From assembly GCA_013396755.1 (NCBI GenBank), contig VWZF01000357.1:187885-251884 (forward strand): a DNA stretch of 64,000 bases, read 5' to 3'. Each line of letters starts with the position of its first letter. Position 1 is the stretch's first letter. A program made the translations under genes and the position numbers. Positions 1-10,115 of this stretch are shown one piece after another. The notes under the pieces were generated by a model, which made no database searches, was not told the DNA's origin, and saw only the letters and a program-made list of their open reading frames with translations. This DNA comes from Sclerurus mexicanus (taxonomy: Eukaryota > Chordata > Aves > Passeriformes > Furnariidae).

Positions 1-1816
1 GTCAAAGAGCAGAGAACTGTCTTAAAACTCTGGGGATAAAAACAGAAATCTATTTTAATTTTGAAGCGCCTGCCCTGAACAATTGCATATCCACCTTGAC
101 AGGAAAAGCTTCTCTTAATGTCTCCTCTTGGAGCAGCTTCCATTATTCTTCATCCGTTAAGCATAAATCGTAGGAAATTAAACATATTTTAAGGGTCGTA
201 AGCTCATTTCCCTCTTAAAACAAGTATGGTATAAAGTGTTTAAATGTAATGCAAACTAGTGTCTATTTAATCCTGTGGTGATTTATAATCATTGCAATGC
301 ATCTGTTTATTTCAATGCCCAATTCCAAATGCAGACTCCTCCTGTTTCCCAAGGAAAACAGAAACTCAAATGTATGTTTGGGAAGGAAATATCAGTGCTC
401 AAACAAAGAGGTCTTAAAGAGAAAATACTGAAGAAACATAATGGAAACACAAAAAAGGAGATGATTCTCCTGTCATAGATGAAATCAGATAGTCAGATAT
501 TTTCTAAATCAACTTTATTTTGTCAGACATATTAACTTACTAAATTTGAGTAAATGTGGCATTTTTGGACAAAACAAGATGATTGTACCTTATGTTACAC
601 CAGTCAGTGACCTCTTCAGTCATAGGGCATATAAAAGATTAAGGTTCAGTCACTTTACTGCCTAAATAAACCCAGAACCTGGGAAGGGATCTCTTCTTGA
701 TCTCCAAAGTGCTCTAGCTCCTCAGTTATTCTGGACTTGAAATGTATCCATTGGAGTCACTCCACTAAATATAAATAGATATTCATGATTAAATATTCAT
801 AAGGGAAAATAATTAAAACTGTCCTCTATATCTTTGATGAGCTTCCTTGTCACTGGACCACAGAACAGTTATTAATCATGCTGTCGTACGAGTCATATTC
901 AACAAGAAGTACACAGAGATCCTTGTTTTTGCTTCATCCTGGTGGTATAGGATACTTATAGTTCATGCTGGTGAAAGCTCAAATGAGCACAGTAGGACTT
1001 CAGCCTAGACCTTTGTTGACTTGGTAACTCTTTCTTGAACTGAAGTATCAGTTTTTATGTACCCAAGGAGAGGACAGATACTTGTCTCACACCAGTGGGT
1101 GCAGAGCTGGGTGAGGCACCTACCTCTGTATAGGTGGAGAGGTAAAAACCCTTTCTTGTACATCACTTTCATGAAGTTAGCCAATGTCAGAATTTCATAA
1201 CTAGGTACCCAATTCTCCTCATAGGCAAGACACAGATATGTCGCTGCTTTAGAATCACAAAGACTACTGAATGAAATGGTTTCTTGCCATGACATGACTA
1301 AATCACTACCAAACAGTTTAGATTTTGCAGTTCTTTCTGTTTTATTCAGTTGATTACATAGCTTTTGAATATCAATGTAAATACAAAAGCTTAAAATTTC
1401 CTGAATGTTTACCAGAAACATTTTCTCCCTTTGAAAATATCTTCTATAGTGTGCTGTTTATTCTTTTTTTTTTTTTACCTGTCACAGGAAGTTCTTATTT
1501 TATATATATTATACTTAGAAACATAAGCATGCCATTCAGATGTCCACAGAGATGACACTTACAGTTGTTTGTTAATGGCACAGAGAGATACAGATTAGTG
1601 ACAGGACAATCCAATGGTCTTGATCAGTTCCTTTCAGATTATTTATTATTAATCTGCATTACAGTCTACCAAGACTGGAAAAAGGAAGCAGAAAAAAAAA
1701 TCATAAATAACCTCCCACTTTGAAATGTAAGGCGGTGAGCTTGGCATGCAGCAGCCCAAGGCACATTCAGGGAGTCTCTGTATTTTAACCAGAATGCTAC
1801 AGTTGTAAGGCTGTTC
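1..1816. other. Unique AT-rich non-coding stretch
   Basis: No gene, RNA or transposon is recognised. A minus-strand frame of 138 codons (1005-1421) has no domain, no signal peptide and no low-complexity pattern that would suggest a real protein, so I treat it as a chance frame. A short poly-T run lies near 1464-1476. Composition is uniformly AT-rich, typical of avian intergenic or intronic DNA. Confidence 0.6.
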
Positions 1817-1948
1817 ATGTTTCTCCTTCCTGTCTCTCCTCTCCTTCTTTTTTTCCTTCCTCCTGTTCTTTCCTATTTTCTCATTTCTTTCTCTCCCTCC
1901 CTCCCTCCCTCCCTCCCTCACATCCTTCTGTCCCTCCATCCCTCCTAA
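1817..1948 (+). repeat. Polypyrimidine tract with (TCCC)n core
   Basis: About 130 bases are almost only C and T on the plus strand, with a pure CCCT tetranucleotide array at about 1892-1919. The minus-strand frame that covers it is rich in Arg, Glu, Gly and Lys purely because of this composition. Tracts of this type can form triplex (H-DNA) structures in supercoiled DNA; that is known for the class and is not shown here. Confidence 0.85.
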
Positions 1949-2302
1949 ACCTCTTAACTGGCAAGATATCTAACCCTGAGGATTTCAGTGTAAAACTCGG
2001 AAAAAAATTAAAACTGATCACCTTAAAGGTTTCAAAGGGCATGGAGGACACCATATACCTAGCAGTACACAGCTTGGAAGTTTAAAGCTTCAAAGAGTTT
2101 CAGGTTTTGGTCTTGACAGAATTTGGATAAGCATTTTTGTTTATCTGAATTTTCTAAAAAAATATATACAGAGAGAGAGTGTATTTTGATCATGGACAAC
2201 TATGTTCCTATTGTAAGGTAATCACTGTTTCTTGCTGATAGAGTTTTATTTCACTGTGTATTCTCTGTGGATAACTCTTGAGTTATTAACAAATGTTGTA
2301 AA

Positions 2303-2360
2303 ATTGTGTGTGTATGCGTATGTGTGTGTGTGAATATATATGTGTATGTGCATGTGTGTA
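2303..2360 (+). repeat. Imperfect (TG)n microsatellite
   Basis: A stretch of TG dinucleotides is interrupted by TA and CG steps and by an ATATA block. It is a normal vertebrate microsatellite and likely length-polymorphic. No adjoining transposon is evident. Confidence 0.85.
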
Positions 2361-4194
2361 TTTTACTTTGGTTTGTAATAGCACTGAGTGAATTCACCTT
2401 TTCTTAAGTGATTTAACATTCCACTTCCTAAAATAACAGCATATTTCAACATGAACACTTAATTATTTTAAAGGTTTATTTGATTTCATAGCTTCTTTAT
2501 CTGCCATGTAGCTATTTTATGCTTCTTCCACTTATATGAGTTTAGATTGTGTTTAAGTTTATATAAACACAACACAGAAATACTGAAAATAGCCATTAGC
2601 TTAGACTGCTACATCAATTTAAAACTTGATTCAGATGTTTCCATAAATGAAATAAATGAAATTCAGCACTAGGTAAAGTGAGGCTGGACATAGCAAAATC
2701 ACTGAATGCTAAAAATCACAACAAGTCATTAATTCAAGGTACAAATACAAAATCAGGACTGCTGAACAATCTGAGGGAAATGAGAAGGGGGTAATGTTTT
2801 ATTCTTCAGTACTGGGTGAACATTTACATTATTATTAATAAGTCAACTCAAGCAGTTTATTTTAAAACAATCTCTTAGGAAGGAAAAAAATCACGATTTC
2901 TGTAATGGGAGTAAAAAGGAATAAGGGGGGAATGTAAGAACACGAGGATTTAGTTCTAAATTATGAAAGCATAATGCTGAATATAATAAAAATGGTTTCA
3001 GCTATGTATGGAAGTTCTTCAGCTGAGTTTGAGACTGGAGCTCTTTGTAACCATGAGCTCATTATTCTTAAGGAAGGCAAGGCCCAGATTTTGCTTGAAA
3101 CAGTAAAACCAGTGCAAAATATACAATAAATGATAATAATATCTGTACTAATGTATATATTCTGATGTTGAACTAAGGGCCTGGAATACAGATGAACAGG
3201 AACTAAACTCCATATTTTCCTTATATCATTAAAATATGAGTTTCCCTATGCACTACTCAGCAAATGAGCTTACATAAACTGCTTGTGTTGACCTTTACTC
3301 ATTATTATACTGAAATTTTTTTCTAAACTTGAAAAATTTCTTCAAAATATCTATTTTTTTATCTGTGTAAGGATGGGTATTAATGGTAGTTGCTTGTGGC
3401 AGAGCAAATAGTATGGATATTTGAACTGAACGAGGATACTCTGAATTCAACACATGATTCTTAATTTATAGTAATCTGAGGATCTCCTGAGTGTTGTGAA
3501 CACAGTAGGCTAGAGACCCAAACTCCTGGATTAACATAAACATGTAACAGAAAAAAAATACTCAGAAGTTGCTTTCCACCGCAAAAATCCCAAAATGAAC
3601 ACAACAGAGGCAAGATGGTGACATCTGTAACACACTACTGAATATTAGCTACAACTTCCAAGACATTTTTTTACATTGAGGCATGTTTTGTGAGTGACTC
3701 CATCAAAAGCAGGAGGAATACTTGTAATGTAAATACTATATTTAAGTAGTTGAACTGGTTCCCGGCTCTGTAACATCTGAACACCTTTCTCATAAACCAG
3801 GTCACAACAACTGCAGCAATTCATATACCCTTTGGCACTTCTCTTTTGAGTTACTTCTTTGCATGAAGTGTTTTCATAGCTCAGGCTGGAGCAAGGTTGG
3901 TTTATGTTATGAATATGCCTGTGTTTCAGGTGGAAATCTTTTATCAAGGACAAAGACTTGGCAGTACTCCCTAAATGTAATGAAACACCAGCTTTGTTCT
4001 GTGTACTTTGGAAATTTATTCCACAATCAGTTCCACAAAGGTGTACATTATTAGCATGTCTCAGTGCTACATACTGCCTATAAGTAAATTAAGTCCCACT
4101 TACACATCCACAGTACTAGAACAAAACCATGGTGCTGTCCAAAGAGGCAGTGTGAAACACCAGATTCGAATCTCACAGATGATTATTGAATTAT
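2361..4194. other. Unique AT-rich non-coding stretch
   Basis: No recognisable gene or repeat. Overlapping frames at 3645-3953 (minus) and 3863-4054 (plus) are short and without domains. Nothing else stands out. Confidence 0.55.
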
Positions 4195-4212
4195 TGGGTC
4201 GGAACCAACCCA

Positions 4213-4213
<1 letters not shown>

Positions 4214-4268
<55 letters not shown>
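4214..4268 (+). repeat. (GT)n(CG)n alternating purine-pyrimidine tract
   Basis: A 55-base strictly alternating purine-pyrimidine run: GC, then about 20 GT units, then four CG units, then GTGTG. It sits near the start of the probable LTR. Such tracts favour the Z-DNA form under negative supercoiling, and GT arrays are usually length-polymorphic. The CG core in otherwise CpG-poor DNA is the unusual part. Confidence 0.9.
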
Positions 4269-4843
4269 AAAGGGCTGGGCCATATCCCACATGTCAGCCC
4301 TGGAGCTCATATGGCAGGCATGCAGCCTCATGGGGCAGCCCCATAGCAGCTGTCAGTCAAAAGGCAGCCTAGAGGTCCCGCCTGTGAGGGATGGCCACAG
4401 GGACCAGAGGACATAAATACAGCAACACATAGTCTCCACTTCTTTTTGTCCTGGGACCTACCTCCACCATGTGAAGCTGGGCTTCCATAGGACTCCCTCA
4501 CAGTAGCTATTTAAGAATCTATTTTTCTCTTATTCTACTCTCTTCTTACTTTCTCTTAATCTTTTTCTTTACTCCTGTTTCTTCTCTTAATCCCCTTCTT
4601 TCTTTACTGCTTTCTTAATATTTTGGGTAAGTTAAAACTGATGGGTTGCATTTTCACTAGGTTGTGTGGGTTAACAAGTTATAGCTTTGTGGAATGTTTT
4701 GTTTAGATTGTATGTTATCCTTTTAAACTTTTGCCAAGATCCTTATTTTCTCTCATATTTCATCAGTAAAATTATCTCTTGAGAAAACATGTGCAGCATT
4801 CTCTCTTTACACTACTGAAGTTATTGAAGATCTAAAAGCTCTG

Positions 4844-4868
4844 CAAAAGTTTGGTCGGCAAACTTTTG
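4844..4868 (+). repeat. Perfect 10-bp hairpin with 5-nt loop
   Basis: The arms CAAAAGTTTG (4844-4853) and CAAACTTTTG (4859-4868) are exact reverse complements around the loop GTCGG. It lies at the 3' edge of the probable LTR. Whether it is a piece of the element or a folded RNA is not known. Confidence 0.8.
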
Positions 4869-6998
4869 GAGTCCTATGTATATTTTTAAAAGTAAAACTC
4901 CTGGTCGAGCTTGTGGCTCCATGACTAGGGACTTACAGGTACACCTCTCCTCCCTCTCCTTGCATATTTCCCAGTTCTTCCATCCTGTCAGTAAGGGCTT
5001 TCATGCAGACTCTTGTTCCCAGAATAGGATCCAGGTACTGGCACAGCTAAAAACTAATCTCTGAATCTTTACTTCGCCCCCCAGACCCGCTTTGATCATT
5101 TTAGTTTCTTGCCATCTCAGATGTGGACTTCTGAAATATTTGTGAAATATAAACAGACCATCTGTTTATATTCTTGGAGATTTATGCAGAATTCAAGTGA
5201 TCATATAACCACAGCCTAAGTTCGGTTAGTTTTCTCTGAGCTCCTGCTGCAGTCAAGGAAGAAAGTGTGGTTCCTGTTGTGATTTACCATCCATAACAGG
5301 TTAACATAGGATCTGTGAACTGCCTTCTGAACCCAGGCTCAGGCAGTAATACCCTAGCATCAACGCTCACTTTCTTTTCATCTCTCATGTGTTTTAGCTA
5401 ATGTATGATTAGTTTGGTATGAAGATAGTAGAAACTGGCCCAGAGTCCCTATGAACTCAAGCTTTTTTGGCAGACTGTAAAGGATGTAACCCAATTCTGA
5501 CATTTCCCATTCTGCATTAGAGGATATACAGCTATGTTCTCCAGATAAGCAGAAACATCAAGATGCACCTTTCAGAATGTAAGGGACCCAATAAATACTA
5601 ATACAATGACTGCACAACAGCAATGAATGTCATGAATATTGTTGTGCACTGTGGCTGAAAGTACTCTATATAATGACAAAAAATTGTAATGGTAGTTTTT
5701 CACCATCACTGTCATTCACTAGAAGTGTATTTTATCATCTGTTTTTTTAATTCTCTATGTGGGGCTAGAAAGCATCATATTTCTTGTCCTGTAGATCACT
5801 TTTTGTATTTCTCTATTGCCTCATTTAGGTTATGTGCAAATTGTAAGACCTACAAGAATTTCTGGGCTTCTGTATCCTGACTCTCACATCAGAATGAGGT
5901 TTGGACTTAAGCAATTTGTCTCATCCTGTGTGCCCCGATTTTTGCAGAAATGAAACCCAGGTGAGTGCACAGAGAGGAGCTACAAAATGCTTATTGTTCA
6001 GACCCTCAGCACAGACACTTATTTCAGCATGTGCTAGACATGCACTCTCAAGCCATATTAAAACATAGTCCCTGCATAATCCATTATATTTTTTCAACAG
6101 ATTCTCTGATTTGTTCTTTTACCAAAGCAAGACAGATGTTTGCATTGAATACGTCTTTTCCTACAATTAGATTCCAACTATCAATACTGAACATAAAAGC
6201 TCACAGAATAATCTTATATTTTACCACATACTACTAACACTTTTGCAATTCAATTAATTTGCCCCTCAGTATAAGTTGGTTTGCTTCTATCAATTGCAAA
6301 AAGGCACAGCTTTATTGAAGTTGTTTGGAATTTAATATCTTGCTTCTAATCTTACAAGTCACACAAATGCACTATGTCTGGGATACTTCTGGTAGGTTGC
6401 TACTGTGAGCTGGCTCTAAAGTAGGGACAAATTGCACAGTAAATTTTGCCCCTTTCTCCTCACCAGCATTCAGATACCCAACTTTATACCAGCCACAATG
6501 ATACCTCCACCTTCAGAAGTCAGATGTTCTCCTGTTTGGACACTCCTTACAGAAGTAGATGTGGAAAGCCCTTCTCAACAGGCCCATGCAGAAGGCAGAG
6601 GATTTTTTAGGAAGTTAGAGTTTCATGAACTTAAGGGATGCTTTGAAGTAGTGTCGTCATTTTCTAGAGGATATTGTGTTGGCTAAATGCCTGTTAACAT
6701 GGAATTGTACAGGATGCATATTCAAAAAGTTTCCTGAAGGGAAAAGAAGAATGAGTTGGGCAGATATGAGTCATTTACCTGGAGTCAGGGTAACATCTCA
6801 ACCTTTATGAAAGAAAAACATGGAAAGTTACATTTTACCTCCCAGGGGGATAAAGGAAAATTTGGCTAAAAGTTAAGACTAAGTTCCAGCACCTTTGATT
6901 GGCATGTTAGCTGATAGAAAATATGAGAAACTTATATTAGAGAGGGAATGAGAAAAGAACAATGGGGGGAAAAAGACAAATGTATAAAAAGGTACTCT
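4869..6998. other. Unique non-coding stretch
   Basis: No gene, RNA or repeat recognised. Several frames of 60-90 codons (for example 5965-6237 and 6432-6686, plus strand) show no domain and differ in composition from one another. The edge of the probable LTR may extend a little into this block. Confidence 0.5.
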
Positions 6999-7046
6999 GG
7001 TAGCCAGAAGGGTCAAGGTGTTGGTAGCCAGAAGGGTCAAGGTGTT
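6999..7046 (+). repeat. 24-bp tandem duplication
   Basis: The 24-base unit starting GGTAGCCAGAAGGG occurs twice, head to tail and without a mismatch (6999-7022 and 7023-7046). The identity points to a fairly recent duplication. It directly precedes a CR1 element. A minus-strand frame repeats the peptide TLTLLATN/R because of it. Confidence 0.95.
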
Positions 7047-7056
7047 CTGAGAGGCA

Positions 7057-7628
7057 TTAAGCACAGAATGCCAGCTGGTCAAAGGAGTTGATTGTCCCAC
7101 TCTACTCTGCACTGTACAGCTTCACCTTGAGTAGTGTGTACGGTTTTGGGCACCACAATACAAAAAAGACATTAAGCTGTTAGAGAGCATCCAAAGGAGG
7201 GCCATAAGGATGGCAAAGGGTCTGGATGGGAAGCCTTATTATAAGAAGCAGCTGAGGTCACTTCGTTTGTTCAGCCTGAAGGAGTCTGAGGTTGAGTCTA
7301 GAACTTCCTCAAGAGAAAAAGAGGAGGCAGGCACTGGTTCTTTTTCTGTGGTGACCAGTGACAAGACTAGAGGAAATGGCATGAAGCAGAGTCAGGGGAG
7401 GTTTATGTTGGTTATCAGGTAAAAGTTTTTTAGCCAGAGGGTAATTGAGCTCTGGAACAGGCTCCTCAGGGAAGATGTCACAGTACCAACCCTGACAGAG
7501 CTCAAATATTTGGACAGTGCTCTCCACATGGTGTGTTCCTTGGAGTGTTCTATGCAGAACCAGGAATTAGACTCAATGATCCTGATGAGTCCCTTCCAAC
7601 TCACCATATTCTACGATTCTTTGATTCT
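7057..7628 (+). mobile_element. CR1 LINE, 5'-truncated, plus strand
   Basis: This is the 3' end of a chicken-repeat-1 (CR1) retrotransposon: the degenerate tail of the reverse-transcriptase frame followed by the 3' UTR. Visible CR1 landmarks are the stretch near 7185-7205 (CATCCAAAGGAGGGCCATAA), GTTCAGCCTGAAGGAG near 7269, CTCTGGAACAGGCTCCTCAG near 7450, GACTCAATGATCCTGATGAG near 7570, and the end CCCTTCCAACTCACCATATT followed by the 8-mer-like tail ATTCTACGATTCTTTGATTCT. The coding part is full of stops and indels, so the copy is dead. The 5' truncation is normal for CR1. The 3' wording differs from the 28-kb copy, so the two belong to different subfamilies. Confidence 0.93.
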
Positions 7629-9834
7629 GAGGGCACATGTCTCAAATGAACTTTAATTTGGCTGACATTGTAGTGATATATTCATTTCAAAATAAGAAAG
7701 AAAATTAAGCTGGTGAAAGTAAAAGCCTTCCTTTTGACTAAATAAAGAAAAATATGTATAGATTTTTATATAATGACTGATACAACAGAAACTATTACTC
7801 AAATAAGAGACCAGTGTGACGAGGCCAGAGAAAGACTTGAAATATGTGCACTGGGGAGTTTTCCAGGGCTTAAATTCATATTTATTTTATTGTGTGGCCA
7901 TATGTTTCCATTAATGAAAAAGACCAGAGAAGGCTGTTGAAAGCCAAAGAGATAACAGGAAAAATGTTGCTAAAGTATCTTTGAGGAAAAATTTAAATAA
8001 AACTTTTTGGAGCAGATGTATACTTAGAGAAACCAATATGTCCCCTAATATAAATCCTCAAACATTTTCACTGGAAAATTACCAACCACTTCTATTAGAG
8101 TCTGGCATTGTAAGGATTTTGAAGCTGTTGGTTCTGCTGGATTTCAGACCCTCTCTGACACTGAGATGTTTTACTGAAGATGGAAAATTTAGTGGAAAAC
8201 AGAAGTAGCAAGCTCAGATGTATTTTATGGGAAAAAAAATGACACCATTTTCATGGAAGTATGCTTTTGTACAAATAAATTGGAAGAGAAAAAATAGTGT
8301 CAATATATAAATTGTATATATTAGTTACCACTAAATTGTATATTAATCAATCAATCATCAGTAAACATTCCAAAATTAATGCAGGAATCTGAAGACTTAT
8401 TTATATATGATCTGATAAACAAGAAACAAACCCGTAACAAGTCAGATTCTGTTAAGACTCACTAATGATTTTGCCTATTTATGTTCATGAACTCAGCAAT
8501 AGCCAAAGGATTGGAAATAGTAATAAAACACTAGGTAACTGCAAATGTGTAATTAGCACAAATGTGTATCTAATTGAGTAAAGACTATCATGTGATGCCA
8601 GATTCAACACCAGACGATAAAATGCAAGCTTGTTGGCTGATAGGTCTGATGAGTTTCTCACCATTTAATCTGTGGTAGGGTGTGCTATGGTGTTTCCCAG
8701 ATTTGGAGGGCCAGGGTGACAGCAGCAAATGAACTTGTGGCTTAGTCCTTCCCTCTTGGCTTCAGGCAGGTCATGAGAAACCTGTGGGGGAGGACCAGTT
8801 TGGGATTTTTCTGGGCAATAAGACTATGGGGATGGGACTATTGTTAGAATTCAGGTAAGCATGAGGAAAGCAGTAAGCCTGCAGCAGAGGTGCAGACTCA
8901 AAAAGATATCTTCCTTACCTCTGGTTTAGGCATCTAATATGCATAGAGATTCTTATGAGTTCTGTACTCTCTTCTGTCTTTAAAACAAACAGAGAAAACC
9001 AGACACTCTATATAGGGATAGTATATTATTCTAACCACAAAGAGATGAATCACAGCTATAAGGACATGAATTACACTGTAAAAACACTTCTGTGTCTCCA
9101 CTATAAAAAAGACAGCTTAAAGGGAGGTGGGTGTTTAGATCTGGATGGAACAGCTCCAGCCTGAAACGGTCTTTCTTACTTGTAGAAACAAATAAATCAA
9201 TTCTCAAATGTGATGAAAAGGAAAATGCTTTTCTAGTGACCTAGATAGTACTGTGAGGCTTGCATAAGACAGAACTAAACACAATCAACTGCAAAGTGGG
9301 TGAAACATGAGGACCCATCTTGTGAGGACAAGGAAGGGAAGACTTCTCTTCATCTGACTTTACTTCATCTGGCTCATTGAACAACTGTGAGTTTATACTG
9401 TTTAAAGTGCTGCTTTCCTGTTCCCATATATATGCTCGTGACTTCCAAAATACACACCCTATTTAACTGAGGACTTTTGATACCTACTTGTGTCTATACT
9501 TAAAAACCAATAAAATAAAATGTGGGGAGTAGATTCACACAAAGTTTTTGGTGACTTAGGATCTGGTCACACCAAATTAACTCCTACCCGACTTGGTTCT
9601 AAGAAAAGCTCTGTCTCTGTATGGGGAGCTTAGTGAGTCTAAGCTACTGTAAAGATACCTTTGCTGTATCAAGCCTGATTCAACTAAGCTTTTATTTAGA
9701 CAGAATGGGATTCACAAGAACTTTGGTTTTGCTCTTTTCATCTGTTGTGGGTGATTCTTGTAAGGGAATTATGTAATGGAATGGATTTATGAAATCCAAG
9801 ACGAGATGAAGCAGGTAGGTGCCTTTGGAGAGTG
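7629..9834. other. Unique AT-rich non-coding stretch
   Basis: No gene is recognised. A pair of near-identical 12-mers containing TAAATTGTATAT occurs near 8307-8345. Frames at 7981-8208 and 8955-9164 have no domains. The part around 8650-8900 is somewhat richer in GC but matches no repeat I know. Confidence 0.5.
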
Positions 9835-10115
9835 CCCAGTCCCACTCTTCTGCTCAAAACAGGTTATTCAGGACCATATCCAGCCAGGTTTTGAATATCT
9901 CTAAGGATGCAGACTACACAGCCTCTCTGGGCAAGCCTTAAAAGAAGAAATTCTTTTTCTTATGTTTAAATTTAATGTATTGTATTTCAACATATGCCCG
10001 TTGCCTCTTGTCTTACCACTGGACATCAGTGATTAAAGCTTGGCTCAGTCTTAACAGACTTGCATCAGATATTTATATATATTTATAAGAACCCCCTTAA
10101 GACTTCTCTTTGTTT
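9835..10115 (-). mobile_element. CR1 LINE 3' UTR-proximal fragment, minus strand
   Basis: Read on the plus strand this is the reverse complement of a CR1. Landmarks are GTTTTGAATATCTCTAAGGA, CAGCCTCTCTGGGCAA, GCCCGTTGCCTCTTGTC, a TTTATATATATTTATAAGA stretch, and GACTTCTCTTTG near the right end. These correspond to a conserved CR1 order. The outermost 3' tail is missing, and several gaps and T-rich insertions show that the copy is old. Boundaries are good to roughly 20 bases. Confidence 0.88.

Larger units (their letters stand above)
4195..4868 (+). mobile_element. Probable old ERV LTR fragment (plus orientation)
   Basis: The block is richer in GC than its surroundings over 4270-4500, then becomes pyrimidine-rich, an architecture typical of an LTR (U3, R, U5). 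It begins with TGGGTCGG next to a small inverted repeat, carries a TATA-like CATAAATA at about 4413, and is followed by a CT-rich stretch to about 4620. The wording of the GC-rich part resembles LTRs I know from bird genomes, but I cannot name the family. No terminal CA, target-site duplication or internal viral gene could be fixed, so both ends are approximate. It could instead be a non-LTR interspersed repeat. Only non-coding LTR-like sequence is present. Confidence 0.5.

Noticed and set aside
1005..1421. 138-codon minus-strand frame
   Set aside because: No domain, cysteine pattern or membrane topology that would suggest a real protein; isolated.
1649..1939. 96-codon minus-strand frame rich in Arg, Glu and Gly
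   Set aside because: Created by the polypyrimidine tract with its CCCT array.
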